Source: Nemertoderma westbladi
Taxonomy: Eukaryota; Xenacoelomorpha; Nemertodermatida; Nemertodermatidae
DNA: 64,000 nucleotides
Direction of reading: 5' to 3'
NCBI GenBank assembly: GCA_032718475.1
Contig: JAUCBJ010007622.1
Coordinates: 59,675 to 123,674, forward strand
Position numbers and translations under genes: made by a program. The notes under the pieces are model-generated. The model saw only the letters and a program-made list of their open reading frames with translations. It had not been told where the DNA came from and made no database searches. Below are positions 50,531 to 60,604 of the stretch, in pieces. Numbering within the stretch: the first letter of the stretch is position 1; each line of letters begins with the position of its first letter.

Positions 50531-51526
50531 ATGGCACATTCAGAAATCAGCTATTCAAGCAACGATCTGGTTTGCATCGAAAATCAGTTTATGCTACAAG
50601 ACAACTCGTTTGGTCTATATTTCGATTCGGCGAACAAACTCTTCCCGTTAACGATAAATACAACCTTAAACCAACCCATCCCGATTCCGGCAAACTACGC
50701 GCACTTTATTTTCCGTGCCTGCTACGAACTTCACGATGGACAATATCAAACCCTCGACGATAATAAACTTCATTCCTCCAACCACGGTTTCAAACTTTTA
50801 AAAAGGGACAACAAAATAACGTTCAATCTAACTACTTCGCCCGAGACGTTTACGATTCCAACTAGTATAGTCGATTTTATTCGAGAAAACATCAACCAAG
50901 TTGTGGCAAATCGTCTACTGGGTTTAACCACTCTTGTAACCTCCTTCTTCTCCGATGATCGCTTATTTGATTTTCATAGTATCGCAAACTCGATTCTTCT
51001 TCTCATCTGGAACTCGTCGACTCCGACCGAGGAAGAGGAGACTCGTTTCTTTAAACTTTTCGACAAGGATGTTTTCGCTTTCGGCGAGAAATTGAATGAG
51101 CTCACTTGCTTTTTCGCCAATAAAGTCTCCTATTACTTTGGATTCAATTATAGAGTTGGCACCTATGGAAGTATTAACCCAATGAAACCACTCGAGTTAA
51201 TAAAGCTGGAAGACACTGTAAACAGTTCATGGATCACATTTTCCGTCGCCTGCGCCAATTTATTTCAACAATATGTAAACATCTGTCGCCCTTTTATTAA
51301 TCCTACTACTCACCTTGTCCTAAAACTGGGCAATTGGGTTGCTTTTGACTATTGCACTTTTGGGTTTGTTACAAATATTCGGAATGAGCGCAATTTAGCG
51401 ATCACCAATGGCTACGAGGTTGACGATGGAAAGGCTATTGTTTCTTCTAGGGGCATGATTCTTCTTACACCAACCGAGGTCGGCGAATTGAAATGGTTTG
51501 ACGGTTACTGTTCCACCTTGGTGTAG
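50531..51526 (+). CDS. Element C protein, copy B (331 codons, unknown family)
   Basis: ATG at 50531. It is nearly identical to copy A to about residue 290, then continues ITNGYEVDDGKAIVSSRGMILLTPTEVGELKWFDGY, probably closer to the ancestral C-terminus. The last few codons and the stop are supplied by a tRNA-like SINE head starting near 51511, so even this copy is truncated. The family is not recognised. It has no transmembrane segment and Phe/Asn-rich globular composition. It may be the gene next to the terminal repeat of a larger virus-like element. The minus-strand cassette 2 kb to the right could belong to the same element, but nothing proves it. Confidence 0.75.
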   Translation: MAHSEISYSSNDLVCIENQFMLQDNSFGLYFDSANKLFPLTINTTLNQPIPIPANYAHFIFRACYELHDGQYQTLDDNKLHSSNHGFKLLKRDNKITFNLTTSPETFTIPTSIVDFIRENINQVVANRLLGLTTLVTSFFSDDRLFDFHSIANSILLLIWNSSTPTEEEETRFFKLFDKDVFAFGEKLNELTCFFANKVSYYFGFNYRVGTYGSINPMKPLELIKLEDTVNSSWITFSVACANLFQQYVNICRPFINPTTHLVLKLGNWVAFDYCTFGFVTNIRNERNLAITNGYEVDDGKAIVSSRGMILLTPTEVGELKWFDGYCSTLV

Positions 51527-51592
51527 CGGTTGCGTTGAATTCACATCTCCCGTATGTCATGGGTTCGATCCCTGCATGAACCAGGGCAGTTT
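51511..51592 (+). repeat. tRNA-like SINE head
   Basis: A-box-like ttggtgtagcgg (51518-51529) and B-box gggttcgatccc (51561-51572) lie at tRNA spacing and are followed by ...gaacca. I could not draw a complete cloverleaf, so this is a tRNA-derived repeat or relic, not a functional tRNA. Confidence 0.55.
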
Positions 51593-53497
51593 TCGTTCGG
51601 TCAGCAATAGGCCTAACGTTGCAAAATGCGGCATTATTGCCTAGTAACCAATTCATGGCTACCGTATGGTTTTCACTTTGAGACATTTCGCCCTCTAGCG
51701 GCAGACTGGGGAACTTCAGACTACTCTGTGACTCTGCATAAAATATAGCCTTTATTGTAATAGATACCGATTGAGGGGTCAAAATTAAGTAATAATATAT
51801 CTAAATAAGTCTCAAACATCTTGCCTCATGGCTCGCCCCTTAGAACTCTTAAGCAATATAACTTCATAGTTTTTAAGGAAAACTGGTAATGAGATGTGTT
51901 AATTACGCATACCTCGCAGTCATAAGTAATTAATTATACAGTAGGTTAGATCGTTTTGAGAATAGGGCCATTGGAAAGAGCGCCCTCGATAACCTCAGTA
52001 CAAAGAAAATTAATACGGATTAACCGGATATAGCTTGTTATTATAAAACATAAATTACAGTAGAACAATTAGGGTTGTAAATAAAAACAAATTAAATTGA
52101 AGATAAACTGTATATATATATAAACTTATGTATTAAAAGAGGGCCCTATTTAATTATACAGTATACTGAAAATGGTTAGCGATACCATAATTAGATTATC
52201 GATAGGGATGCGGCTTCCTTAAATGAGGCAATCCTGGCCTAGATATAGGAAAGAACCCAAGTGATGCCGGCTATAGTGAGAACAAAGGAGGGCCGCTAGA
52301 GCATTAGCCTTGAGCGATATACGGATTTGGTGTAGTCAAGGCCGCGATGGGATTATTAGTGAGTCATCGAAGGGGCTGCTAACAGACGGGACTGCTCATT
52401 TATATTTGCCTTGGGGGTATACGTGTAGATTCACTAGTAGTACGTTAAACAACGTGATTGAGACAGCGTCTGCCATAGTCTACCATGTTAAAGAATTTGC
52501 CGAACGGCTCTTGCCCCGCCTACTTACTATGATTACTATTGTTGCCCCACCCACTTACTATGGTTACCATGGTTACCATTGTGCATATGTAACATATGTC
52601 ACCGCTGTGTATATATGTGACATATGCGGTATAAGACCAGTTTGCAGGCGGAAGTAATTTAATTAATTCGTGTCTACCGGTCGGCGTTTGACCTTGAACC
52701 GCAATAGGTAAAACCCAATATAGTAAGTGGGTTGCAGACGTTTGTTATTATAAAAGTCTTTAACATGATTTGATTATTCTACCTATGGGGCGAGCCATGA
52801 AGTGAGTGATAGCGCCGAAGTGTGAGTGATAGCGCCGAAGTAAGGTTATGACGCAACAACTAAAAAAGGTAAATAAACACAGACTTATGGGGGCGAGCCG
52901 TGAAGTGAGTTCTTCCTCACCCACAACATCATTACCACTACCACCATCACCCGACGTCCCCTTCATTCCTTTCCAACATTGAAAAAATGGGGCGAGCCGT
53001 GAAGTGAGTATAAGGTTATAGTATTTATAATATTATTTTAATTTGATTATTCTACCTATGGGGCAAGCCATGAAGTGAGTGATAGCATCGAAGTAAGGTT
53101 ATTGTATTCAACTAATGACAGCCACCAATATTACAATTCTATAGTTATTGCTAAGCAACTAGTTGTGGGGCGAGCCGTGAAGTGATTATTGTTATTATAA
53201 TAATTTTCGAAATTATTACTTACATTAATTTTCGGTAGGTGGTGGTGGTATATAGGCGCTATCGGTGAGTTGTCTTATCGCCGTCCGATGCCAACATAAG
53301 TTTTAATTGCCAATAATTCTGTTATACAGTGATTTGATGAAAAAATAGGTCGAGCCATGAATCGAACGAAGCCTTAGAATATGGGTACCTACGCGGCGCG
53401 GAGTGAGCAAAGCCTTTAGCGTGTGGGTACTATTGTTGAATTTTGGTAATTATTTATTGTTATTATATTAATTGTTGAAATTAAATTATTACTTACA
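51593..53497. other. Intergenic with a dispersed ggggcgagccrtgaagtgag motif
   Basis: No gene can be supported. From 52785 to 53360 the motif ggggcgagcc(a/g)tgaagtgag occurs about five to six times in one direction (near 52788, 52889, 52987, 53058, 53166, degenerate near 53346), and once inverted near 51826. Around it are gtgatagcgccgaag repeats. The open frames here are short and compositional. Confidence 0.6.
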
Positions 53498-53923
53498 TTA
53501 ATGTTGGGTGGTAGGTGGCGTCCTTGTTTCCCCCACCATTCTTGGGGGGCAGGCACAAGTTGGGCGGACTACCCCACCAACAATTCTACCTGGTTCTGCA
53601 GGGACTACCCCTTCTTGCGGCGGATCCGGGGGGAACCACGGCGATAAGCCACGACCACGCCCTCGGGGCCGCTTATTTGGAAATACCATGGCAATAGGCC
53701 TAAGAGGCCTACCAATCGCCGGATAAAAATTGATAGGCCTATACAACGCTGCCATCGGTGTATTAGGCCTTCTAAGGGGTTCAATGGTACCCCCGCGACT
53801 CCCCACACCGTAAGTTTGGGGCACCCTACCGGAAACAGGTATTTGTTGGATGGCGGCTGGATGGACGGGGTTGTTGTCGGTGGCAACCTCCGAGACTGAT
53901 TTATTATCACTGCCTGTAGCCAT
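53498..53923 (-). CDS. Proline/glycine/arginine-rich protein of the viral cassette (141 aa)
   Basis: ATG at 53923, same strand as the virion genes that follow. It is low-complexity: many P, G and R, a KRPRGRGRGLSPW segment and a PP-rich C-terminus. No family is recognised. A second minus frame (53605-53910) overlaps it, so coding status is uncertain. A virion accessory or nucleic-acid-binding peptide is conceivable. Confidence 0.35.
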   Translation of the reverse strand: MATGSDNKSVSEVATDNNPVHPAAIQQIPVSGRVPQTYGVGSRGGTIEPLRRPNTPMAALYRPINFYPAIGRPLRPIAMVFPNKRPRGRGRGLSPWFPPDPPQEGVVPAEPGRIVGGVVRPTCACPPRMVGETRTPPTTQH

Positions 53924-54457
53924 TATATGTTTTTGTTTATAATAATTTAATAATGTAACTTTATAATAATTTAATAATGTAATTAATAATAAAGTGAATT
54001 CGGTATCGCTATTCCAGATGTTAATATAGTAAATAAACTATAACAGAACTAGCTAATTATCTACGCTTCAGCTTCGTATCTATATATGGTTTATTTCTTT
54101 TGTGAAACCAGTCACATATGCGAGTAAATTGAACCCAGACCTTTGATTGTCGTTAGAGCGTTTAATTATTGTCTAATGTGCGTAGCGTGGATTGAGATTC
54201 TGGCCTTTGTGTTAACTGCGTAGGTTGGGCGGCAGATGCTTGTTATATAACGGAAAGAGTTGGGTCCCAATGTGCTCTATACCAATTATTACGGTGTGAA
54301 GACCCCAACCTGCGTCACTTGTCGTGTCCCATATATTCATTAAAAATATTGCTATTACTATATACCCAAGAAATAAATATTTATTATTAATTAATATTAG
54401 CGCTAATAATATGTTCACGCACCGCAATTGAATATACCCATAACCGAAATAAATAAA
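53924..54457. other. AT-rich intergenic stretch
   Basis: No gene is supported. An attataataatttaataatgt-type direct repeat lies near 53940-53990. Confidence 0.5.
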
Positions 54458-54901
54458 TTATTTTATTAATGAAAGTGTCCACAGTAATAACAATAAATCA
54501 TTGTACCGCAAATTAGAGGTGAATATATTCATTGCTCCAGGATTTTTCGGCACCTCGGTTAAATAATACAGACAAAATAGACCACACTGAGTCGATTGCG
54601 GCGCTTGAAATATTTTACGATTCCAAGTATGCCTTTGGGTATATTTATGCAACCAATATGATATTTTTGGCGGAGGAGCTTTACCAAACGAATCTAAATA
54701 ATAAGCAATTCTCTTAACCACGCGTACGCAAGACCAGTGTTGCCCTGGTAGGCCTATACGTTGATTATTAATAATAAATGAATAATTTTGTTTATGCTTA
54801 TTTTTTTTTTTTGCATGTATTAGGTGTAATTGGTCGATTGCGTAAACACCAATGTATTCGGGCCCCACCGGGAATTTCGCTAATTGTATAGAGTCCAACA
54901 T
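54458..54901 (-). CDS. PRO: Adenain-like cysteine protease (147 aa)
   Basis: The first ATG of the frame is at 54901; upstream codons are open but lack ATG. This is the maturation protease of the virion gene set. Its catalytic residues fit the adenovirus/Polinton protease: His in GQHWSCV (H55), Asp in YYLDSFG (D70), Gln and Cys in FQAPQSTQCGLFC (Q99, C106). The 147-residue length is somewhat short for adenain-like proteases. It is the last clearly assigned gene of the minus-strand cassette, after the capsid gene. It would process capsid precursors; all catalytic positions appear present. Confidence 0.85.
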   Translation of the reverse strand: MLDSIQLAKFPVGPEYIGVYAIDQLHLIHAKKKNKHKQNYSFIINNQRIGLPGQHWSCVRVVKRIAYYLDSFGKAPPPKISYWLHKYTQRHTWNRKIFQAPQSTQCGLFCLYYLTEVPKNPGAMNIFTSNLRYNDLLLLLWTLSLIK

Positions 54902-54965
54902 CTTAGCGTGCACGTATCCGCAGGCGGCGCGGCTTCGCTTACTTTGTACTATGCGAGATCTTTAT

Positions 54966-56216
54966 TTATTCAGTTATTATTTCCTTGGCTTCCGAAATAG
55001 ATAGAAGAGCGTCATAGCTTGCCATTAATATAACGTTAATAGTGTTATCTAGTGCATTACTAAATTTCAGAATCAAATGCCCGCTTGTATGAATACTAGG
55101 TTGAATCTCATGGCTTTGGTCGCCTCCCGCAGTAAGATCGAATACGATCAAAGGAAATTGGGTACGAAACCGTTCTGGTGTTAGCGAGCAAAATACGCCA
55201 CTCAAGCTCTTGAACACGTTCATTAAACTTTCGAATTCCAACATAAAATTGTTTTCCAGAAAGTTAGGGCGATATGGATATCCGTGTATAATACGGGAGT
55301 CGATGTTTAGTTCGGCATAATTTAAACCGAAATGGTTAAAATGTAGCGGATTACTGCTTAATTCCCCGTTGAAGCTGGCGTTGGTAAGCATTCCAACCAA
55401 AATATACTTAGGTAATTTTCCTTGGATTATGTTCGATTCTGTATAACTGGACTGCCCGCCACCAATAGTGAAGGTTTTCACTTCTTGTTTTAACAAGTTA
55501 TAAATAAAGTCATTTTTTTGTGACCCCAACAAATGCGCACGCATAACCTCGGCATCAATCTTGTGGCGTTTTATTTTTAAATTAATATTCATGATTTCAA
55601 CTCTTGGGTTTACCAATCCTGCGGGGGGTTCAACTTTCAAAAAAAAATTATTCGATACTCGGTCTATACGAAGTCGAATGTTAATTCCCGGCGGCAGTAA
55701 TTTGTCCTGGCTTGCCAGGTCTAAAAAAATTGGGGCCACAACGAATTTAACATAATTCCCGCGAACGTCATTCTCAGTAGCGACAGGTACCCCACCTAGA
55801 TTATTATCAGTATCTTCATACCCACCAGCTCTTAAAATACTGCGTTTTTCGTTAGCATCTGTCAACAGTAATGTCTGAAACGTAGACTTATAGGCGTAGA
55901 ACCCATTCGAGGTTTCAACTAGCTTTTCATTTAAATATAACGAACAATTTTCAAATAGTGACCCACCCGGGTAATTAAGATGGTGGAGGGTTGTATCGTC
56001 GTTAGCCCTATTACCATCCCATGTAATTTTATATTTAATGTGAAATTTCGAATTCTTTAAATCAGTATATAGAACATTTGACTGGGGTATAAAGAACTCG
56101 ATTTGTCGGGCATTCGCGTCAAGAGTAGAAATCGGGTAGATATCCGAAAAATGTGAAGATGTATATTCTCGCTGATTTGTTTTACTTGAGAATAATGATA
56201 ATTCTAATTTACTCAT
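54966..56216 (-). CDS. MCP: Major capsid protein, double jelly-roll type (416 aa)
   Basis: ATG at 56216. The N-terminal third (IEFFIPQSNVLYTDLKNSKFHIKYKI, then LFENCSLYLNEKLVETSNGFYAYKSTFQTLL) has the pattern of Polinton/adintovirus hexon-like capsid proteins, including the F54H12.2-like group known from many invertebrate genomes. Strand-rich segments continue to the C-terminus without breaks. At 416 residues it is at the short end for this family. It starts 9 bp downstream of the basic core-like gene and precedes the protease, the usual morphogenesis neighbourhood. It would form the capsomers of an icosahedral particle. Confidence 0.75.
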   Translation of the reverse strand: MSKLELSLFSSKTNQREYTSSHFSDIYPISTLDANARQIEFFIPQSNVLYTDLKNSKFHIKYKITWDGNRANDDTTLHHLNYPGGSLFENCSLYLNEKLVETSNGFYAYKSTFQTLLLTDANEKRSILRAGGYEDTDNNLGGVPVATENDVRGNYVKFVVAPIFLDLASQDKLLPPGINIRLRIDRVSNNFFLKVEPPAGLVNPRVEIMNINLKIKRHKIDAEVMRAHLLGSQKNDFIYNLLKQEVKTFTIGGGQSSYTESNIIQGKLPKYILVGMLTNASFNGELSSNPLHFNHFGLNYAELNIDSRIIHGYPYRPNFLENNFMLEFESLMNVFKSLSGVFCSLTPERFRTQFPLIVFDLTAGGDQSHEIQPSIHTSGHLILKFSNALDNTINVILMASYDALLSISEAKEIITE

Positions 56217-56225
56217 TTTGTTAAG

Positions 56226-56753
56226 TTACATAAAAATATCGCGGCATTTATTATTTCGCTTTTTACGTTTGCGCCCAACGTTCATACCCACACTTGGGTG
56301 TCGTCGTTTCCTGCTCCTCTTTTTTTTACTTTTCGGGTTTGTAAATTCATTGTATACCCGTTGGGCGATTTGGCGAGTCTTTGGATGAGGTTCTAACCGC
56401 TCGGCCACTTTATTTATCAAATCATCTGCTTTACTGCGTAAAATACGTTTTCCTTCCGGTATTATGTATTTCCGTGCTACTTTCGCTGCTTTGGGGAGTG
56501 CCTTAGTTAGCACCTTTCTCCCTAACTTGCGGGCTAATATACCCAGACCAGTTGTTAATATTCCGCGTCCGCGCTGGCGATTTTGGGTGTATCGCCGCCC
56601 GAATTTATTATTCTTATTATTCCATATACCAGTAGATGGGCCAAACCCCGGGAGAATGCTTCCACCCTTAAAAACGGGTATATCGCTATAATTCCCGCTT
56701 CCCAGTTGGATTTGTGGGGTGCTATATAATTTAAACAAATCAGAATCTGACAT
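56226..56753 (-). CDS. Basic core or minor virion protein (175 aa)
   Basis: ATG at 56753. The N-terminal acidic and Gly-rich stretch (GSILPGFGPSTG) is followed by an Arg-rich segment (RQRGRGIL), a probable amphipathic helix (GILARKLGRKVLTKALPKAAKVARK) and a Lys/Arg tail (SKKKRSRKRRHPSV...GRKRKKRNNK). This layout resembles the DNA-binding pVII/pX or membrane-active pVI-type proteins encoded next to capsid genes in adintoviruses and adenoviruses. DNA condensation or membrane activity is inferred from composition and place only. Confidence 0.6.
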   Translation of the reverse strand: MSDSDLFKLYSTPQIQLGSGNYSDIPVFKGGSILPGFGPSTGIWNNKNNKFGRRYTQNRQRGRGILTTGLGILARKLGRKVLTKALPKAAKVARKYIIPEGKRILRSKADDLINKVAERLEPHPKTRQIAQRVYNEFTNPKSKKKRSRKRRHPSVGMNVGRKRKKRNNKCRDIFM

Positions 56754-56759
56754 TATTAT

Positions 56760-57063
56760 GAGTATTTATTATAACATATAATAATAATTCTTTACTACAT
56801 ACGTATATGTGTAATCTACAAATATAAGTAGCATATAATAACGCAATAATTAATTATATATACATTAATTCGACGACAACCATTTCCCATAACCAACCGC
56901 GAGTTTCGCAGGAGTATTTATTATAACATATAATAATAATTCTTTACTACATACGTATATGTGTAATCTACAAATATAAGTAGCATATAATAACGCAATA
57001 ATTAATTATATATACATTAATTCGACGACAACCATTTCCCATAACCAACCGCGAGTTTCGCAG
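56760..57063. repeat. 152-bp perfect tandem duplication
   Basis: The segments 56760-56911 and 56912-57063 appear identical. The second includes the last 15 or so codons and stop of the 198-aa ORF; the first repeats that coding tail without a start. It is either very recent or an assembly artefact. Confidence 0.9.
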
Positions 57064-57613
57064 AACAATAATTAAAACAAAAATCACTATTATCAGAATG
57101 GTAGGCACAATTTGTTATTGCCGAAAAATCGTGAAAAAGGCATTTGGTGTCATAATCAACATATTTTTCGTTTATGCCGTACGTTTCTAGAAGTGTTCCA
57201 TTCACATTAAATTCATTTTTTAAAATAAATAATTTCGGTATTCCGCGTATTAATATTTGAAACCCCAACCGTTTTTTTTCTTGTAACCATTCCTGTATGT
57301 ACATTTTAAATGCGCTTTGGTCCATAAATCCGTAGTCAAAATTAATGTGATGCGTAATATTGGCGAGTTGTGTGAGACGGTCGTATTCGCTTAAACTTAA
57401 AATTTTTGCAGGTGGACCATTAATAAACCATACGTTTTCTAATGATTTGATGGTAGTATTATAAGCCGCAAACTCTTTAAAATAAATGGTTGCAACGGGG
57501 TGTTGGTCGATCTGCGGAAGATGCGTATAATATTGGAAATCTACTATTATTCCCGGGTTTTCCAGCGTCGGGTAATAATCACGCCCACGGCTGCGACTTA
57601 GAAATTTATCCAT
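57017..57613 (-). CDS. Uncharacterised viral-cassette protein (198 aa)
   Basis: ATG at 57613. I do not recognise it. It is aromatic-rich (DFQYYTHLPQ, WFINGPPAKILSLSEYDRL, IQEWLQEKKRLGFQILIRG), with a Cys-containing C-terminus (NCAYHSDNSDFCFNYCSAKL). It has no signal peptide or membrane helix. It sits between the penton-like and core-like genes on the same strand, so a virion or assembly role is plausible. Confidence 0.65.
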   Translation of the reverse strand: MDKFLSRSRGRDYYPTLENPGIIVDFQYYTHLPQIDQHPVATIYFKEFAAYNTTIKSLENVWFINGPPAKILSLSEYDRLTQLANITHHINFDYGFMDQSAFKMYIQEWLQEKKRLGFQILIRGIPKLFILKNEFNVNGTLLETYGINEKYVDYDTKCLFHDFSAITNCAYHSDNSDFCFNYCSAKLAVGYGKWLSSN

Positions 57614-57687
57614 ATAGTCGCTATAACTTCAGATAATCAGATAATAATAAATAATAAATAATTTACATCGATTAAATTGTGACTATC

Positions 57688-58491
57688 TCAATCAATTCGT
57701 ATAAAATGAAGCGTCAATATTGAATTTCCATAATGAAAGCGCAACAAATTTCCGGAATCTCCAATCAATCGAACTCGTATATAACGTAAATTAGATGTTG
57801 AATTAACTTTTTTATAGTAGACTTCCTCAACTTCACGACTAATAATTTGCCCATATTCCCCTTCTATGGGTATGCTACGCAACAGAGGGTATTCGCTATT
57901 GTCTACAAATTGAGGTTCGACGCAATTGATATGTATATTTATGTTGGGTTCCAGTATTTCGACAGCATTAGGATGCTTATGGCAGTCGTACTTATTATTC
58001 CGCGAATCAATCCTTAGCAAGTGATAATCCCCCGCAGCATTTTGCACACACATAAAACCTTTGCCATCAACCTCGTGTTCTGTTAATCCTAGGTAACCAC
58101 CCAAACGTTTACTGACAAATATCGACAACTGTTTACCTTTAAAATGTATGGTTATATTACCAGAGCGTGCTGTATTATCAATTATATTAATTTGGCCTTT
58201 AATAAGGCTTTTGTTGAAGTACTCAATGATCCTTTCCAATGATAGGAAAGATCCTTCGGGGAGAGTAACATCTCTTGTAAACATTTTTTTATTTTTTATG
58301 GCCTTTATATAAATGTCGCTATTGTCATACCTGATACTAGATACGTACGTTATACCGGTTAAACCTATTAACCATTGCCCTTTAGCGAAAGGTAAAGGAA
58401 TTTGCAAATTTGTTTGGAAATCGGCGGCGCTATTACGCGGGAATTCTATGGGGTTTGCGTTTGAGGGTAGTACAACGTAATAACTGTTCAT
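57688..58491 (-). CDS. Penton-like minor capsid protein, paralogue 2 (267 aa)
   Basis: ATG at 58491 overlaps the stop of the preceding paralogue (ATGA), suggesting coupled translation. The N-terminal pattern (LPSNANPIEFPRNSAADFQTNLQIPLPF..GQWLIGLTGITYVSSIR) and the C-terminal GNSILTLHF match the single jelly-roll penton or minor capsid protein of Polintons/adintoviruses. It is divergent from its upstream neighbour but aligns with it over the whole length (start, W..GL, middle G(L/Y)LGLT, end). It would occupy capsid vertices; the two could form mixed or alternative vertices. Confidence 0.7.
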   Translation of the reverse strand: MNSYYVVLPSNANPIEFPRNSAADFQTNLQIPLPFAKGQWLIGLTGITYVSSIRYDNSDIYIKAIKNKKMFTRDVTLPEGSFLSLERIIEYFNKSLIKGQINIIDNTARSGNITIHFKGKQLSIFVSKRLGGYLGLTEHEVDGKGFMCVQNAAGDYHLLRIDSRNNKYDCHKHPNAVEILEPNINIHINCVEPQFVDNSEYPLLRSIPIEGEYGQIISREVEEVYYKKVNSTSNLRYIRVRLIGDSGNLLRFHYGNSILTLHFIRID

Positions 58492-59372
58492 TCTTGTAGT
58501 TTTTGTCGCCGTTGTTGTTTTTTGAGTTCTAGAACTAAAATTGTTTTACCCCCATGAAAGACTATATGCTTTCCTTTATGGTCGCGAAGCGTTATACTAA
58601 TTGTGTCGAGCACTTTTTTATTTCTTAATTGTTTGTAATGTGTGTTTTTGAATTCCAGGTTGATGAATGAGTATGGTTCCCATTTCAAAGGGATTATCCG
58701 CAAAAGAGGCGCCATCGAATGTCCTACGTGAGAAGATTCAATCATATCAGTATATATAAACATTGTGTGTCTATCCCTCGTTATATCGCAAGGTTCGGGG
58801 AATTCAACTCCATCCGCTTTGTTTGTATCTTTACAGCCTAAGTTCAATAAATCATCATCTTTGTTATAGTGTATTGCCCAAAGCGCCCCAAGGCCCATTA
58901 AATTATTTTTTAAACTCGATAACCCGAAAATATTTATTATATCTCCATAGAATTGGAAATAGCGGCCTTTCTCACAATGTAGACGAATTTTTGATGTATG
59001 TTTTTGGTAGTTAAACTTAACATCTTTGAAACCGTGGTGGGATATTGCGGGATTTTTCAAATAAACACTAATATGGTTTAAAATTGACTCAATAGAAGCA
59101 TATAGACCAAGATTAAAATCGATTTCTATAAGATTGTATGGAGCTATATGAAATTCCAAATCCTCATCAACCATATATTCACCAATTCTAATTCCAGATC
59201 TTTGTTCAATATTTCTATAGGTCGACACATACTGTATTTCCTTTAGACCCACGACCCAATCTGTGCTGACGGGGATAGGTTTGGACAACTCAATCGTGAA
59301 ATCGCTGGGAGTGTTATCAGGATATTTATCTAGACTGGCGTTGGAAGTCAACGTTAAATGTAAGTAATCCAT
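58488..59372 (-). CDS. Penton-like minor capsid protein, paralogue 1 (294 aa)
   Basis: ATG at 59372. It begins LTLTSNASLDKYPDNTPSDFTIELSKPIPVSTDWVVGLKEIQYVSTYR and ends FHGGKTILVLELK, the conserved ends of Polinton/adintovirus penton proteins. The Lys/Gln-rich tail (KKQQRRQKLQE) is unusual for the family. The stop overlaps the ATG of paralogue 2. The integrase gene lies 22 bp upstream. Confidence 0.75.
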   Translation of the reverse strand: MDYLHLTLTSNASLDKYPDNTPSDFTIELSKPIPVSTDWVVGLKEIQYVSTYRNIEQRSGIRIGEYMVDEDLEFHIAPYNLIEIDFNLGLYASIESILNHISVYLKNPAISHHGFKDVKFNYQKHTSKIRLHCEKGRYFQFYGDIINIFGLSSLKNNLMGLGALWAIHYNKDDDLLNLGCKDTNKADGVEFPEPCDITRDRHTMFIYTDMIESSHVGHSMAPLLRIIPLKWEPYSFINLEFKNTHYKQLRNKKVLDTISITLRDHKGKHIVFHGGKTILVLELKKQQRRQKLQE

Positions 59373-59394
59373 AATAATATAATTATATAATTAA

Positions 59395-60480
59395 TTATTG
59401 TACGTGATCAACCCACCGATGTGCCGCAAAACCAACAAATTTAACCAAATATTGCTTTTTGCCGCTTTTATTTACTTTTTCTTTAATTATTTTTTCAATT
59501 GGTAGGAATTGAAATGGTTCTATTACCTTTTGGATTTCATGCCGATAAAATGTCCCCTTTATAACGCGCCCATTCGAGTCCGCAACTTCGTACATAGGGT
59601 ACGGCTCTCGATCCAATCTTATTCTGTAGATTTTGAAAATTTCTACAGTATAATTAGGTGTATAACCTTTGTCAAATGGCTTTCTAGCTAAACTCAGCCG
59701 CACCTTATCACCAACCTTGAAATGAACTCGACGCTGCGCACGGCGTTTTCTTTTATTGGGATGACCCACACTCCCATATAGTTTTAAAAATAGGTCAGTT
59801 TCATTCTTTTTATTGACAGAGTTTGGCGCCATACCAATGGTTCTATGTATTGAATTATTATATGCAACCAATATTTTTGGCAATATACCCATCCATTCTC
59901 TATTCTGTTTCCTCGTGAAAATTCTGTACATGCGAGATTTGAGGGTGCGATTCAGCCTTTCACAGATACTAGCTTTAAATTGGCTAACTAAAGTATAAAA
60001 ATGAACATTATTGTTCAGTAAGAAATCTTTCACCAATTTATTAACAAACTCAGTTCCTTGATCAACCGCTAGCCGTTTAGGTTTTCTATCTTTAAATATC
60101 GCGGCTAGGGCCCTTTTAATTTCGACCCCTGTTTTACGTTTTAGACCCAACGCCCACGCCTTCCGACTAAAACAGTCAATACAAGTAAGTATGTAACCGT
60201 AGCCATTATTCTCACCCCTAAAAGGTTGCATATCGCACAAATCCGCTTGGTATAGATCACCAATACCGCTCGTGAAGATTTTTGATGTCGGGTAATGGCG
60301 CCTAGCCGGCGCGTGTAGGGAATACGTTCGTTGGGAGCTCAACCATTCTTTTGCGCGATTTCTCGTAACTTTAGCGGCTTTCGCTAGTTTGGTTACGCTC
60401 GCGAAACCGGCAGCATTTGAAACATCGTAATATATTCTTCCCAGTCGTTTGTTTGTTCGATTTTCTACGATTCTCCCCAT
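59395..60480 (-). CDS. INT: Retroviral-type integrase with chromodomain (361 aa)
   Basis: ATG at 60480. It has an N-terminal helix-turn-helix-like part (TKLAKAAKVTRNRAKEWL), then an rve catalytic core with D80 (DLYQADLCDMQ), D140 (AVDQGTEF) and E174 (SICERLNRT), all three acidic residues present. An SH3-like region follows (FKVGDKVRLS), and the C-terminal chromodomain (EKIIKEK...KKQYLVKFVGF) may direct insertion to chromatin. This is the integrase type carried by Polintons/Mavericks. It would insert the element's linear DNA. There is no visible break. Confidence 0.9.
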   Translation of the reverse strand: MGRIVENRTNKRLGRIYYDVSNAAGFASVTKLAKAAKVTRNRAKEWLSSQRTYSLHAPARRHYPTSKIFTSGIGDLYQADLCDMQPFRGENNGYGYILTCIDCFSRKAWALGLKRKTGVEIKRALAAIFKDRKPKRLAVDQGTEFVNKLVKDFLLNNNVHFYTLVSQFKASICERLNRTLKSRMYRIFTRKQNREWMGILPKILVAYNNSIHRTIGMAPNSVNKKNETDLFLKLYGSVGHPNKRKRRAQRRVHFKVGDKVRLSLARKPFDKGYTPNYTVEIFKIYRIRLDREPYPMYEVADSNGRVIKGTFYRHEIQKVIEPFQFLPIEKIIKEKVNKSGKKQYLVKFVGFAAHRWVDHVQ

Positions 60481-60604
60481 CGGTTGTGTCGTGTCGTGGA
60501 AGAAAACACTTGCAATGACAGTTAATACTTAATATGAAACGTTCAAAAAACATACTACTACTACTATTTTAATGTTATCCTGCGCTTTGTTTCCACACGT
60601 CGAT

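Noticed and set aside
52310-52657. Plus-strand ORF of 115 codons
   Set aside because: Uses a non-ATG start, has no domain, and lies in repeat-rich intergenic DNA.
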